A DNA stretch of 35,643 nucleotides from Apostichopus californicus (taxonomy: Eukaryota; Echinodermata; Holothuroidea; Aspidochirotida; Stichopodidae). Shown piece after piece: positions 1 to 12,400 of this stretch. Location of the stretch: the NCBI GenBank assembly GCA_020650975.1, contig JAIPMN010010312.1:728-36370 (forward strand). The letters are read 5' to 3'. Within the stretch, counting starts at the first letter, position 1. Each line of letters starts with the position of its first letter. A program made the translations under genes and the position numbers. The notes below the pieces were generated by a model. That model worked only from the letters and a program-made list of their open reading frames with translations, was not told the DNA's origin and made no database searches.

Positions 1-202
1 AATAAACTCCAGGCAATACCTTTCCCAACCACCCCATTCCCCCCCCCCCCCCATACCTTATCTGCATTTCAATAGGTAGCCTTCTCTATTACCTTAAACT
101 ATGGGAAGGATGTTTGGTGTTGCTAAACATGGTATATTTAAATCCCTAACCAGCCACACGTAATTGTGGTGAGATGGCTAAGTTTCAACAATAGTGCCTT
201 AC
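1..202 (-). other. Start of intron 15, to the left window edge
   Basis: It follows the exon 15 donor at 202. The only feature is a poly-C run near 41-52 on the plus strand. No further exon is seen before the edge, so the gene is cut here. Confidence 0.8.
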
Positions 203-444
203 CTGGAATTCTTGCACTAAGTTTTGCTTGTTTCGTCTGTAATATTCTTCTAGATCAGACACTAGGATTGACAATGGTAGGTTGTTGTACGTTTCATCTG
301 AAGGGCTGATTGGTGGATCTTCAGATTCATTCAAAGTTGTGACTTGTGGTAAGTTTGAAGGAGGACTTGTCATGCCATTTCTTGGTTCCAGTTGTGCAAT
401 GTCAGGTACCTCGTATGTATTATTACCAGAGTTTGGTTTGACTG
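203..444 (-). CDS. Exon 15: cytoplasmic region leading into a probable tyrosine phosphatase domain
   Basis: 242 nt, phase 1 in and phase 0 out, donor gtaaggca at 202. The product has A-V-K-P-N-S-G-N-N-T-Y-E-V-P, P-S-D-E-T-Y-N-N-L-P-L and ends with I-L-V-S-D-L-E-E-Y-Y-R-R-N-K-Q-N-L-V-Q-E-F-Q. The last segment fits the pattern at the start of receptor-type tyrosine phosphatase catalytic regions: I-x-V-x-x-L-x-x-Y, a basic stretch, then (E)-E-(F/Y) just before the first conserved loop. A Tie kinase would not be expected to carry it. Y-E-V-P (865) and Y-N-N-L (907) are further possible phosphotyrosine sites. The next exon and the catalytic motif lie outside the window. Confidence 0.88.
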
Positions 445-3400
445 CTGTTTTGAAATGATGAAAATTTATTTTGGAAACAAAAGTTAAGAACAACAAAAAA
501 CCAAAAGAAGGTAAATAACTGCCTAAGCCAATAATATTTAATAAACAAACACTCATGAGACACATATCATAGCAGTCAGATGAATATAGAATAATGTCTT
601 ATCCAAGAAGAGGACTATTGGCATCACATCTTAAGTTTTAATAAGATATATGTTAATGTTGTATATCAGGCAATCATTTGCAAGTTTAATACATAAAATT
701 GCAATAAAACCTAACAAACATGGAAGCATGGCAGAGAATCACTTTTCAGTGTTATTTCTTTGGACCGTCCCATACATGCAAACAATTACTTATTGAGGCA
801 AACATGTGTTCTTGTGACAGTATATATATAGTACACCGCCCAGATCTAGTGTTTAAAATAAATCAAACGGAACTGAGACCAGATCCCTGGTTACATGGTA
901 TGCAAGTTACCATTGCTTCTGACTGGCACCCCCAGCAAAGACATGGCTGTATAGGGATTCCCACCAACTATGGGCTGAATAGCTCAGTTGGTAGGACACT
1001 GAGTTAGTAACCCAGAAGTCACCGCCTTGAATCTTGTTCTAGCCATCAACTTAATTCTTCGCTCTTTCCAATGTTGTTTATAACTTCCCAATAAATTTTC
1101 ATTTTTGATAATTTTGTAATGTAATACATAAACAGGAAAGCTCAACTGAACACAGTGACAGTACAAGAACACATTAAGTACACTGGATAAACTTTAAACC
1201 TTACAATCAACATAGTATTATCACAACTATGTTTCGATTTTAAACTGAAAGTAAAAATGCTGCTTAAATTTCATCTCTTTGATAAAGATGGCTCTACAAC
1301 ACAACACCATGCAAACTTATCTCCCATCCTCTTGTCCACAGCAAACAACATGAGTTTACATGACAAATTCCAAAACAAAGAAGTGAGCACCAAACTTGTT
1401 AGCAAGGAAATTAAATATTAATACTACAAGCGGTAGCAGCATTCTGGAGTTAAAATTTGGCTGCTTCCTCAAATCAACTAAAATTATGTAAGAATTTCAG
1501 AGGGCCATTTATGCTATCAACTGACGACAAGCTATAGCAAACAGAACTAAAGAATATTATGAGCTATGGATATCATGCAGTTAAATGTAGTTGTTCCACA
1601 ATTGCCACAGAAATGGTTGAAGAGTGTGCAATATTTTGAGCATTGCAACCATTTAAGCATTAACGAGCAAGTTTGGAGTTACCATGAATTGTAGTACCTC
1701 TGACATTTTAAATGTTACCTTGAAGCTGTTGTTTATAAGTTAATATGTTTAACTTTAATGGATTTGCCTATCATGTTTGACTTTTGCCTTTGAGTCGCTA
1801 TAGAAACAGGGAAGTTTGCAGTCATTGGCAATGAGTCATTCTCACTCCAAAGATTCCAGAATTTTAGTTTAAAACATGCTCTCTATCTCACTCAACTTTT
1901 AAGAATATTTATTAAGGGCAGATAACATGTCTAGAGATAAAATGCTGAGCCAAATGAATGATGACATCATCATGATAATGATACTGTCCTCAAGCACATG
2001 GGCAACTGATTCACATTAACAAGCTGAACAGTTTGCAGACTAAAGAGTGTCTTATGATAAAAGATTGTTATGTAAAAGGTGTTATGGTCAAACTGCATCT
2101 ATTAAAAAACATAAAAGAAGAAAGTTGTTAATGATTTTGACATTCACTCACTGGACTTTGTAAATTTACTGAATGATAACTAAGAAACACACAAGATACT
2201 AAACAGACAATACCTTCATCATTGGTGGAAACAGGATTGGAATAGGAAGGTGTGACGCGGGGCTGTGGCGGCTTCGAGGTCTTTCTCCTAGAAACAAAGT
2301 AATAAACAAAAGGCAATATTCTTCCTTTATGTTGAACATTGTGGTACTTTAACTATCAACTCAGAGAATCATAGCTATGTCTGATGTGTCAAATAAGACT
2401 ACAGTTATTGATTATTGACAGATTGCTACAAATCGAAAGAAACAAGAACATTGGATGAAGTACAGACAGACTAGTTGTAAACACCAAATCAGAATGAGAG
2501 CAGGACAGAAAGGCTGTTGAAAAAGAGAGGATATACAATCAAAGGTCTCTTCTGACTGGCCCGATAGTAATCATGATTCTATGCCTAATAAAGAAATCAT
2601 CCCAACTGAAATTGTAAGACAGAGTTTTGCTACCCTAGTGCCCAAGCTTAGAACTCCTATTATCAAACTGGAAAACTTATGAAATCTACAAGCCATGAAA
2701 AATGTTGTATGACTTTACATGGACCGCTGTATAAAACTACTAATATGTTTTCTGTCTACTTTATGCAACAAAAGTAAAAACTTTGAACTTGATCCTTGAT
2801 TGTACAGAAGAAAGAAAGACAGAAAGAAAGAAATGAAGAACCTATTTGATATACTTTGTTTTTATTCAAGTTTATCAGATGATTTGTTACCTGTAGGGAA
2901 TGTAGACAACAATAAGTAGTATGATGATCAAAAGAACTGCCAAAGGGATGCTGACGATCCAAGCATTATTACTGGTTGGTGGTTCTGGCTGATTCTCTGT
3001 TATACCTAAAGTTATGATTAAAAAAGTGACCAACTGCACTGCACAAATTATCATACAAGGTAACTACTGTTCTTCAAGTTTCATCATAACATAATGATGA
3101 GCTAAATACTCCTTTAAAGTAGATTTAGCATTACCAACATATAAATTTATATTGTTGCAACGAAAATGCTTTACATGGTTCCCACACTTTTACTCCCAGG
3201 AGCCAGATGGAAGGTCAGTGCCTGGCAATGTAGGTTGATCTACTGTGCTCATATACTATTTACAGTACTCACTTTGATTAAACAGACCTTGTGTTATGTC
3301 AATTTCTATTTTTCTAACTTTTCTAAAAGCTACATGGAAAAAATTAAGTAATCACAATTAATCAGTAGGTTGGAGTTCTTGCATCATCAGAAAAGTGTTA

Positions 3401-6400
3401 GCCTTGCTTGATTTGGGTATAAATTGGAAAAATGTTGGTGCAGGATTATATATGAAGCAATATTTTCATTCCACTTCCCATTTCACTAAATCTTCATACA
3501 ACTTTTTGATAATATATCACAGGAAAATGCTACTGCCATAGATGCTTCACTGAGGGGACTTTCCTGATCTGTTGAAAGGGAAACCATGAAGATGTAATTC
3601 TCTCCAGGCCAAGTCCTTCCATGATAGTGTACATTATACTTCCAGAGACTGTTGGTACTCTCTGTGGATCATCACTACTACCATCCACCTTGTAGTAGTT
3701 AGTATCAGTAGTTATCCCAGTACTGCAAGTGATATCAATATCATCAACCTATTGATCAAACATGTATCACATATCCAGCACTGTTGTTAAATTGTAACAG
3801 GTGACTAACCCTTTTGAGGAGTTGAAGTAGATGACATTGGACGTGTTGAAGTAGATGGCATTGGAAATGTAACTGCCATAGATGCTTCACTGAGGGGGCT
3901 TTCCTGATCTGTTGTAAGGGAAACCATGAAGGTGTAATTCTCTCCAGGCTCAAGTCCTTCAACGATAGTGTACATTGTACTTCCAGGGACTGTTTGTACT
4001 CTCTGTGGATCATCACTACTACCATCCACCTTGTAGTAGATAGTATAACTATTTATCCCAGTACTGCAAGTGATATCATTATCGTCAACCTATTGATCAA
4101 AGATGGAAACTTTCAATATTGTTGCTAAATTATAGCATAGAAGACACTGCATCATCTATGTAATAATTTAGTATTACAACTAGTCTACTTTATAGTGTCC
4201 TTAATGTATTGGCTAGATGAGTCAAGAAGAGATGAGGCTAGAAGAAAAGAGATGAGATGTGATGGGAAGGGTAGGTAAGGTAAGGATGGGGGAAGCTGGA
4301 ACCAATAGTAAGGAGGGAAGGGAAGAGAAGGGCAGGCAAGGGAGGAAGGGGAAGCTGAAAGCAAAAGGGAATGGGGAAGGTTTATCTTTCTCACATATCT
4401 TCCATCACAAAAGGATGACATCTATATGATCCAACTATTTTCCTTCTATTGTACACTGCATCCTTCGTTGAGTGGCTCAGTTAAGCCTGACTATACTGTT
4501 AAACATATTGTGTAGTATATCTATATAATGTATTCACTTTAAAATTCCTATTCATTTACAGTATTTTCATACATTTTTTAGCATACCTGCCAAGTAACAT
4601 TCAGCTGGTTCAAGTCTGTTACTGTTGCCATCACAGCTGTAGGAGTACTTTGTACTGTAAATAACAGATATTGAAACAAGGTGAGGATACAATGAGAGAG
4701 TTTTCTGAGAGTAAGATCAAAATGTGGGAACTTTCCTATCATTAACATACTAAATTATGTTAATAAATACTATCCAGAATGCTATAAATATATCTTATTT
4801 CCACAATCTTCTAAGAATAGAATTTCTTGTGTTGCATATCCTTACCAAGACATTGTTAAATGTGCTGTTGGTATTATGTGTATGATTCCTAACTGTTTAT
4901 TCATATTAATTGATCTGTGTTTATACCCTGATCACCTGATTACTATTTTTTCTGTCAAAAAAATTGCATGGGATATCATACTTACATCTTCAGCACCATT
5001 TTATCATTTTACGATCATAGTGACCTCCTTTTAACTTCAAACAACTAAGAAACGAAATAAAATCTGAATAATAACAAAATTGATGAGATAAATTATAACT
5101 AACTCACCATCGCAAAATGTCTTGACAGACACAGGTGGACCTATAGGACCCTCACCCATGTCCCCTTCCCTAACAGCTGATACACTGAAGACATATTTGG
5201 TATCCTCTTCTAGATTGGTCTGTGTGTACTGTAGCAATTGACTGGATTCTATGATAGTATCATTACTCCAGCTATCAGTTGCATCCTTTCTGTAGTGCAC
5301 AATATAACCAACCACTGGTGGATCCCCGACATCAGTTTGTTCATCCCAGGCTCTCCATTTAATGGTTATAGAGGTCTGAGACATATTGACTATTTCAGGC
5401 GATTCACTGATAATAGGAAGTTCTGAATGGAAATGAGAACATAAAAATAAACTACACTAGAGGTGGATTGTGCATGCCACTGCATGACTGTTTTTCCTCT
5501 TTTGTGAAATTCGGATACTGCTAAGCAACATGCTTTATTTTTGGCTATATAAATACTGCAATGCAGAAGGCAGAATGGACAGTACAGTGCAAGAAATTTA
5601 CAGCCTTTGTATAGTAAAACACAAATTGTTTACATGTGAACAAATGGTCTTTTCACTTTTTGACTTCCATTGAAAAGATTGAGGAAATACTAGGCTAGAC
5701 GGCCATTTCATTATATTAATTCTTTGTATTTGTACTATCAAAAAACTCAAGCTGTAGTTTTCTTCAAATATTTTGTTTCTTGTTTATGAGTTTAAAACAA
5801 TGATGAAACAATCGCACTAGCACATCTTGTTGCCCCAGTCTGTGAGAATGGGACAAGATCTTGATATTTTGTTGTAGTTATCAGTGTTGCCAGTGAAAGA
5901 ATATATTACATGGTACTTGCAGAGCTACTCTTCAATAGTAACAACTAGAGAACATATGTAGTTGAGGAGAATGATAGCAAATGATTCCAAGAGATATAAG
6001 TATAGTTATTGTGGTAAAAATAAACATTTAATTCCCCTGCATAAGTATTTTTCTTTGGCAACCAATATAACACAGAATGTTCTACATTACTATTCAGAAG
6101 TGAGAACTTTGATAAAGAAAAATTCAGCAAACCCAGACAAGATTTGTCCATTCATAAAATACCATTTTAGCTACACATACCCAAAAGAGCAAGGTTAGTA
6201 AATTCATAAACACCTTTAGTTCAAGTTTTACATTTTTTTTTGGGCTGTTTAGCATGTTTGAAGACCTATACAACATAAGAAGACATTAAATGTTTAAGTA
6301 AAACTGCTGACATAGGCAGTACCAAACCTACATAAAGGTTACACATGTCACAGACATACTGTAAGCTCAGAGCCAGTGACTAATTGTTTATTCCCAATTT

Positions 6401-9400
6401 TATTTTCCAATTGTCATTCCCAGAAGCAAATTTTCAGAATGGTTGCAATCAAATTTCCTGATTGGTTATTTATACCATGATTTTAACTACATGGTATTGT
6501 AATTGTCAAGCCCCATTAAACAAGAAGAAAAAATCAAAGAAAGTTATTTGCTCGAGACAAATTCTTAAAGATCCTACAGTTACTACCCAATAATAGATAT
6601 TTTAGAATGATTTGAAAACTTTTGAGGTTCTTTAAAATATATATTACAATATTATCATGTTTATGCTGCAGTGAGTAAAATAACTATGCAGAACAGAAGT
6701 CTCATAGACCTGTCCCTGTATGGTTTTTTTTTTAAATAAATGGCAGACAATTCCTAAGCCCCCATTTAGGATCCAACATCATGATCCAAAATACATCTCT
6801 GAATGAGACACCCTTATCACTTTGCTTCTTAAAATTGTTTGACATATTTAATTGCTTTAATTAACCAAATAGTCAGCAGGAGAAGCACATAAAAATGTTT
6901 GAAAATGTACAAAATTTGGCAACAATATGAAATCATAACTGATCAGTGTTTATCTACATGGTAAGCCCTTGAGTATTTTTTGGCCACCTTCAGAGTGTTT
7001 TTCTTGGTAATATTTCATATCAATTGAAAATCATTTGAAAATGGCATGGGTTGTAGGTTTACTTTAAATGAAGTAAAACACAATTAATTTTGATATTAGG
7101 ATTTTGATATGAACAAGTATTAAAGTAATCCATGTAAAACATATAACAGTTATCTTACCATAATGGGACAAGGTTGTGTTTAGCCAGGCAAACCTTGTAC
7201 TGTGTGTACGTATCACGCAATAGTATATATCCCCAGCCTGTGAATCAGTGGTTGTAAATATTGATCCATTTTGAATGAAGAGAGCCCTATTGCTAGCTGC
7301 GGTAAGGCTACTTGTTGCCTCTAATGATGTAGAACTGAGATCCATAGATTGGGACAGGTAAACTGTGTACTTTGGAGAGTTCTGCTGTAACTCCTCAACC
7401 CAACATGTAACTGACCACTGTGTACCAGGATTGGTTTTATTACCAGTAACATTAATAATTCCTGTTATGTAAAGAGAATTAGGCTGTATAAATTTAAAAA
7501 AAATATTAAAAAAAATATTGCATTAATATCCGTAAAGTAAATGAAATGGACGATTAGTTGCTATCATAACTGTTTCATTGCCAAGCTGTGGTATGAGTCA
7601 GATGGTGTGACCTGAGATACCATTTCCTAACAATTCTATCTTTGACGTTTCCTTCTGAGGTGAAAGCTGTGACCAAAGTAAAAACTGGTATTTGCTAGTC
7701 ACAATTCAAACTAGAACAAATGTATTTGTATACAAACACGTGTCATTGTAGTGCATGGTGAAGGTGAAAGTTAGTTGTTGATATTAAATGGAGGCCTCTT
7801 TGTTACTGCAACACTTTTGAAGTTATTTCGGTCATGAAGAATCAACTATGGCGTTTGGTCCTATAACGTAGACCAAAGCTAGGTAATATTGTGTAATGTT
7901 TATAAACAGTACTCTAGCTATCATGTGCCTGCAATATAAGCAAAGAAATGATGAATAAAACCATCAGAACCAAGCTGTCAACTACGAATCACGCCTGTTT
8001 CGGATGTGACAGAGAATACACAGAGTCCTGGACACTGATTGGTCAAATTGAACAACCTTCTAACGTTACTGTATCCTTGCCTAACAGCGAAAATTTACGA
8101 ACATACGGAAAATCTGAAGGCCTAATGGACGATTAATCTAACAAATACACGTAGGCCTATAGTCTATCATTGCAAATTTAACACGCTTCTGTCTATTAAA
8201 AAGTGCTTGGTCAATTTCCTGGCCCTGGTTTATCGTCATCCAAAACAAGTAATGTATGCCATACACGGCCATAGTATATAATCCAATGCCACAATAATAA
8301 CGTTACAAGTGCCTATGTTGCAAGAGCTGAAAGACCAACTATGGAGAAAAATTTTTTTTGGGGGGGGGGGGGATTTTCCATGAATTTGGGAGTTTACATA
8401 CCCATAATCAACATGTGTAAAAAATAATCTTCGAAAACCTACTATAACCCATCAAAAAACGACCACGAAAATGGACATTTTGGGAAGTCATGTGACATGA
8501 ACCTCTGGAATGTCTGAAAACAGAGATTGACCCAAAGGAGCCTCTGGTCACCGTGTGACGTCATAATTGGTATTCCGCGAAAATCAAACGCTGAACTAGG
8601 CAGTTTATACACAGATAGCGAACAATTGTACTGTATTTGACTTCCAATTTCGAGCGTTTGAAAAGCTGTTAGCTTAAAACAAGAACATATGAAGGTAAAC
8701 AACTAGTTTTAAGACAATTTTAAGCAGAAAATTTTTGTAAAATGGGTTATTTTATTAGCAAACTTTCCACTCAAATGGAGGCATCGTTTACATAGCGGAG
8801 CGTCAATAGGTACGTACGGTACAATATACTGTAGAACATGCAAGCAGCTTGCCGATTCCGTAATACAATTTGATCGCAAGATACCGCAAACTGAACAGAA
8901 GAATAGACCTAAAAGATGCCTCATGCGTGATGTGTGACGAGAAAATGGTTTATGTTACTGTCACCGAATTACCCCAAAAAACACTAAACATAATCGAACA
9001 ACTACCAGAAGACGCTGGCCCGAATCGACCAGGGTAGCATATACATGACTAAGCTTCAGCTGAACATAGTACTTACTCATTTTAATATCCAAAAGTACAA
9101 ACACAGAAAAAGTATCCTGTCAATAAACCAAATTTAGCAGTGAATATCCAAATCCACGCTTCTCGTTCAATCCTGGGCGAAATACTACCGTGACTCGGTG
9201 TAATTCCATAGAGTTAGGTCTAGTTGAAACAGGCCTTGACCAGTAACATCCCACAATCACAAGACAGTCACTAACGAAATAAAACGTCCGATCGCTATAT
9301 AGTACCGTTTTATTCCACTCCTTGGACCATGCAGATGCCGGAACAAACATAACGGACAATATAACACATGTATCACGAACTCACGATACTGCAGTGGAAT

Positions 9401-12400
9401 ACGACAAATGACATGGATAAATGCGATGAAATCCTAACATGACTATTTACATACCCGGCGGGATTTGTAACTCACTACATGTACTAACAATGCTACCCTA
9501 TAGGCACGGTCTATACAAGGTCTAAATATGCGTGATATAATGTTACATGTAAGAACGTCCAGGGCGTGTTTACGAGGAGACTTGAAAGGGTCAATTTCAC
9601 ATTAGCTATGTCCGCCACAGCTGTCGAAAGTATATAAATTTCTCAGAATCAGACATTTGCAGCATACACAGAGGCAGGGTCATGCATGTGGACTCATGGG
9701 CATGAGATACTCCGGGTGCTGAAAAATCTTTCCGCGTGGATCTCACAAAATTGATCCAAAGTCTACGGCATTTTACGTCGGTTTTTCTACTCGGAAAGCT
9801 AAAAAAGCTGATGCTTTTGTTGGCTGAGGTATAACTACAACCTCCAACAACACAGAATTGTGGCATTTCGGGGAAAAAGGAGTAATATCGTTGATGTTTT
9901 TGGCAGCTCAAGTATACAACTTTACACACTAAAAGTATTGTTGTGAGTGCGTTATACCAATGTGACGTCACATGTTCACCTGATGTCTTAGGAATGCTTC
10001 AGGAATGTCTACAATTGGTTTCCTAAAAAGCTGACTTTTCTTCCCATTTTTTCACGTAGTTAACGTCTGAAATTGGTAAAGTTAATTACAGCAATGTAAT
10101 TGGAGTGAGTTAAGGATTACATACATGCAAAATGGTGGGATTTTATGTTCATCGAAAAGTCTCCATAGTTGGTCTTTAAGTAGTACAGATAACGCTACGT
10201 CGTTGCAGATAAATACAATTTACATTTGTTGCTTGCAACTTTTTTGCAGGATGTTGTGAACTCAAATGTGTTCAAATGTTACCTGCCTTGTTCAATTCGA
10301 GAATAACGAACCAAAGTACTAGAGAATTTTACTTATTGTTTTGAAGAAGTATGCTATGCAAGGAAGTCTTTTTTTATTGATGTGTGCAGAATTAACTGTT
10401 CCCTTCCACAATATTTTTGCAAATCTGAGTCTGGATTATTTCCTGCGTAGCCATCCTGTGAATTTGAAATTGTTGTGAAGAGTGTATGTTCAGCTGGCAT
10501 TCACCAGCCAGGCATGTAAATGATGGAGCGGGCTAGTAATCCCGATATTGTAGCGTGCAATGCGCACTACAATAATTACTGTACAGAATTTTCACTATCT
10601 GGCAGTCTGTGCAATGCATTCAATGCCTACCCATTGCCTTGCAGGGCAAAAATTTGTGGAATATTAGCAAAAATTATCAATACTAGCAAATGTACTACTG
10701 CATGGGGAAATTCATCCATAATGAGTGGTGCTCTTCAAGATGCTACACACCATCAACAAATTACCTTCTTGACATCTGGATGGAGGTAAATCAATCCACT
10801 GATGCTTGCAGCATCCAACACATTCTCCTGTAACTCTATCACATGCATCAGAGTCACAGTGACACTCATTGGTGCAGTTATCACCGAAGAAGCCGGCTTG
10901 ACATTCTGAAATGAGAGGAGAGCAGTAATACTGAGGTAGAAAGGGTCAAAGTGACTTTGGTCATTTATCTGAGATGCAAGAAAGCTTCTATAACAGCTGG
11001 GCTAAAATCAAAGCAGGCACATTACAAAACAAGATCGGTAATTTGTATTCTGGCATGTCCCATCTGTAAATGGTTCAAATGAATCACTGGGACAGTCCAG
11101 ACTACTCACAACCATGTATAACTAATCCACCACCAACACATGGTTGAACTAGAGGACATGGTATGAAGTATGTAAGTTCTAACAAAACTGAACAGTTAAG
11201 GGGTTTTGGAATCCACCTCTTTTTGATTCTTGTTGTGCCTTCACTTCTTCTAAAGTCTAACAAAGAGCTAAGGCTACTAGCCTTAGCTGTTAGTTTCAAG
11301 ATGAGATCTACAGTCCTTAATCTCTAATAGTATGTACAGTTTCAGTGACTAAAAAAGCATAAATTTGCACAAATCTTTGCATGAATCCAACTTTAGGCCA
11401 GTCATTTGTAAGAAGTGTAACCTCCAATTTATGTTGAAGTAAAGACATTGGTTATTATTATTATTCACACTACTTAATATACATTTATTCATTTTAAAGA
11501 TACAAACAGTCTAAATGGAAACCTGACTGTAGCTATTTATTTTTAATATACACAACATGATATATGAGAGACAGAGCTAATTAATTAATGTCTTTTTAGG
11601 AAAGTTTCTGATGCTTTATCTGCTGACTGCACCTTGAAGACATCCAGTAATACTGCTAGACTGTTTGAAAGTAACATCCCAAATAAGTAGAGAAAGAAAC
11701 ATGTTAATAGTAATTGAACAGATGGCCTTTGCTTGAAAGTAAACATCCCAAATAAGTAGATTAATTGAAAATGTATGAGTATAGACTAGTGCACTAAGAA
11801 ATTACCTAGACAGGACTGGCCATTTGTATCCAACATTGAACCTGGGGCACAGCTGGTATCTTCACATCTTCCTGAAAGCTTATCACAAACAGCACCACCA
11901 AAACACATACATTTCTCTGTACATTGGTTACCATAGTAACCCATTGGACAAACATCAGGAACTATGGACAAATAATATAATCATATCACTATCAAGCTGC
12001 ATGATTTACACATGATTGTTTTTGTTTTATATATTTTCTGACTGTTTGGATGATACCATTAGTCATAACATAATATCGATTCTTTATTTGCAGGTAAATG
12101 TTTATAATCAAAATCTGAAAGCATCAACCAGAATGCACAAATGCATTGTGGTATTGATGAGCAGTTTTCTTCATGTATAGTGAGGGTGTACAATTACATA
12201 CTTCATCTTAGTAATACAGTGAAAAGCAGTGTGATCTGACAAACAATATATTCACAATGACACAGGCTGTCCTGAAATGACCATTGACCTCAACAACAGG
12301 CTTCTTGTACTAAATGTGATACATAAACATACTAAATATGACATCTGTCCTTGTTGAAATATTGTGTAAAACATGGTTTTCACAATTTGACCCCTGGTGA

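Noticed and set aside
203-444. Calling the gene a Tie receptor kinase on the ectodomain alone
   Set aside because: The cytoplasmic end resembles the region before a receptor tyrosine phosphatase domain. No kinase motif is in the window.
445-565. N-terminal hydrophobic extension of the minus-strand ORF over exon 15
   Set aside because: It lies upstream of the splice acceptor at 445-446 and is translated intron.
3756-4025. Second minus-strand frame over exon 12
   Set aside because: It is out of frame with the FN3 domain and reads through the real donor at 3809.
7159-7483. Exon 9 starting at the acceptor ttatacag at 7484
   Set aside because: From the phase-1 exon 8 it would read straight into TAA. 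The AG at 7462 has a better pyrimidine tract and restores phase 1, so exon 9 is taken as 7461-7159.
7996-8030. Possible 35-nt extra exon between exons 8 and 9 on the minus strand
   Set aside because: It would fit a phase 1 to 0 link, but the donor (gtgatt) is weak, it matches no domain, and it is unnecessary once the 7462 acceptor is used.
10283-10318. Possible 36-nt symmetrical exon (ctctag|...|gtaaca) on the minus strand
   Set aside because: The frame is open and the splice sites look fair, but the 12 residues match nothing and no transcript support is available.
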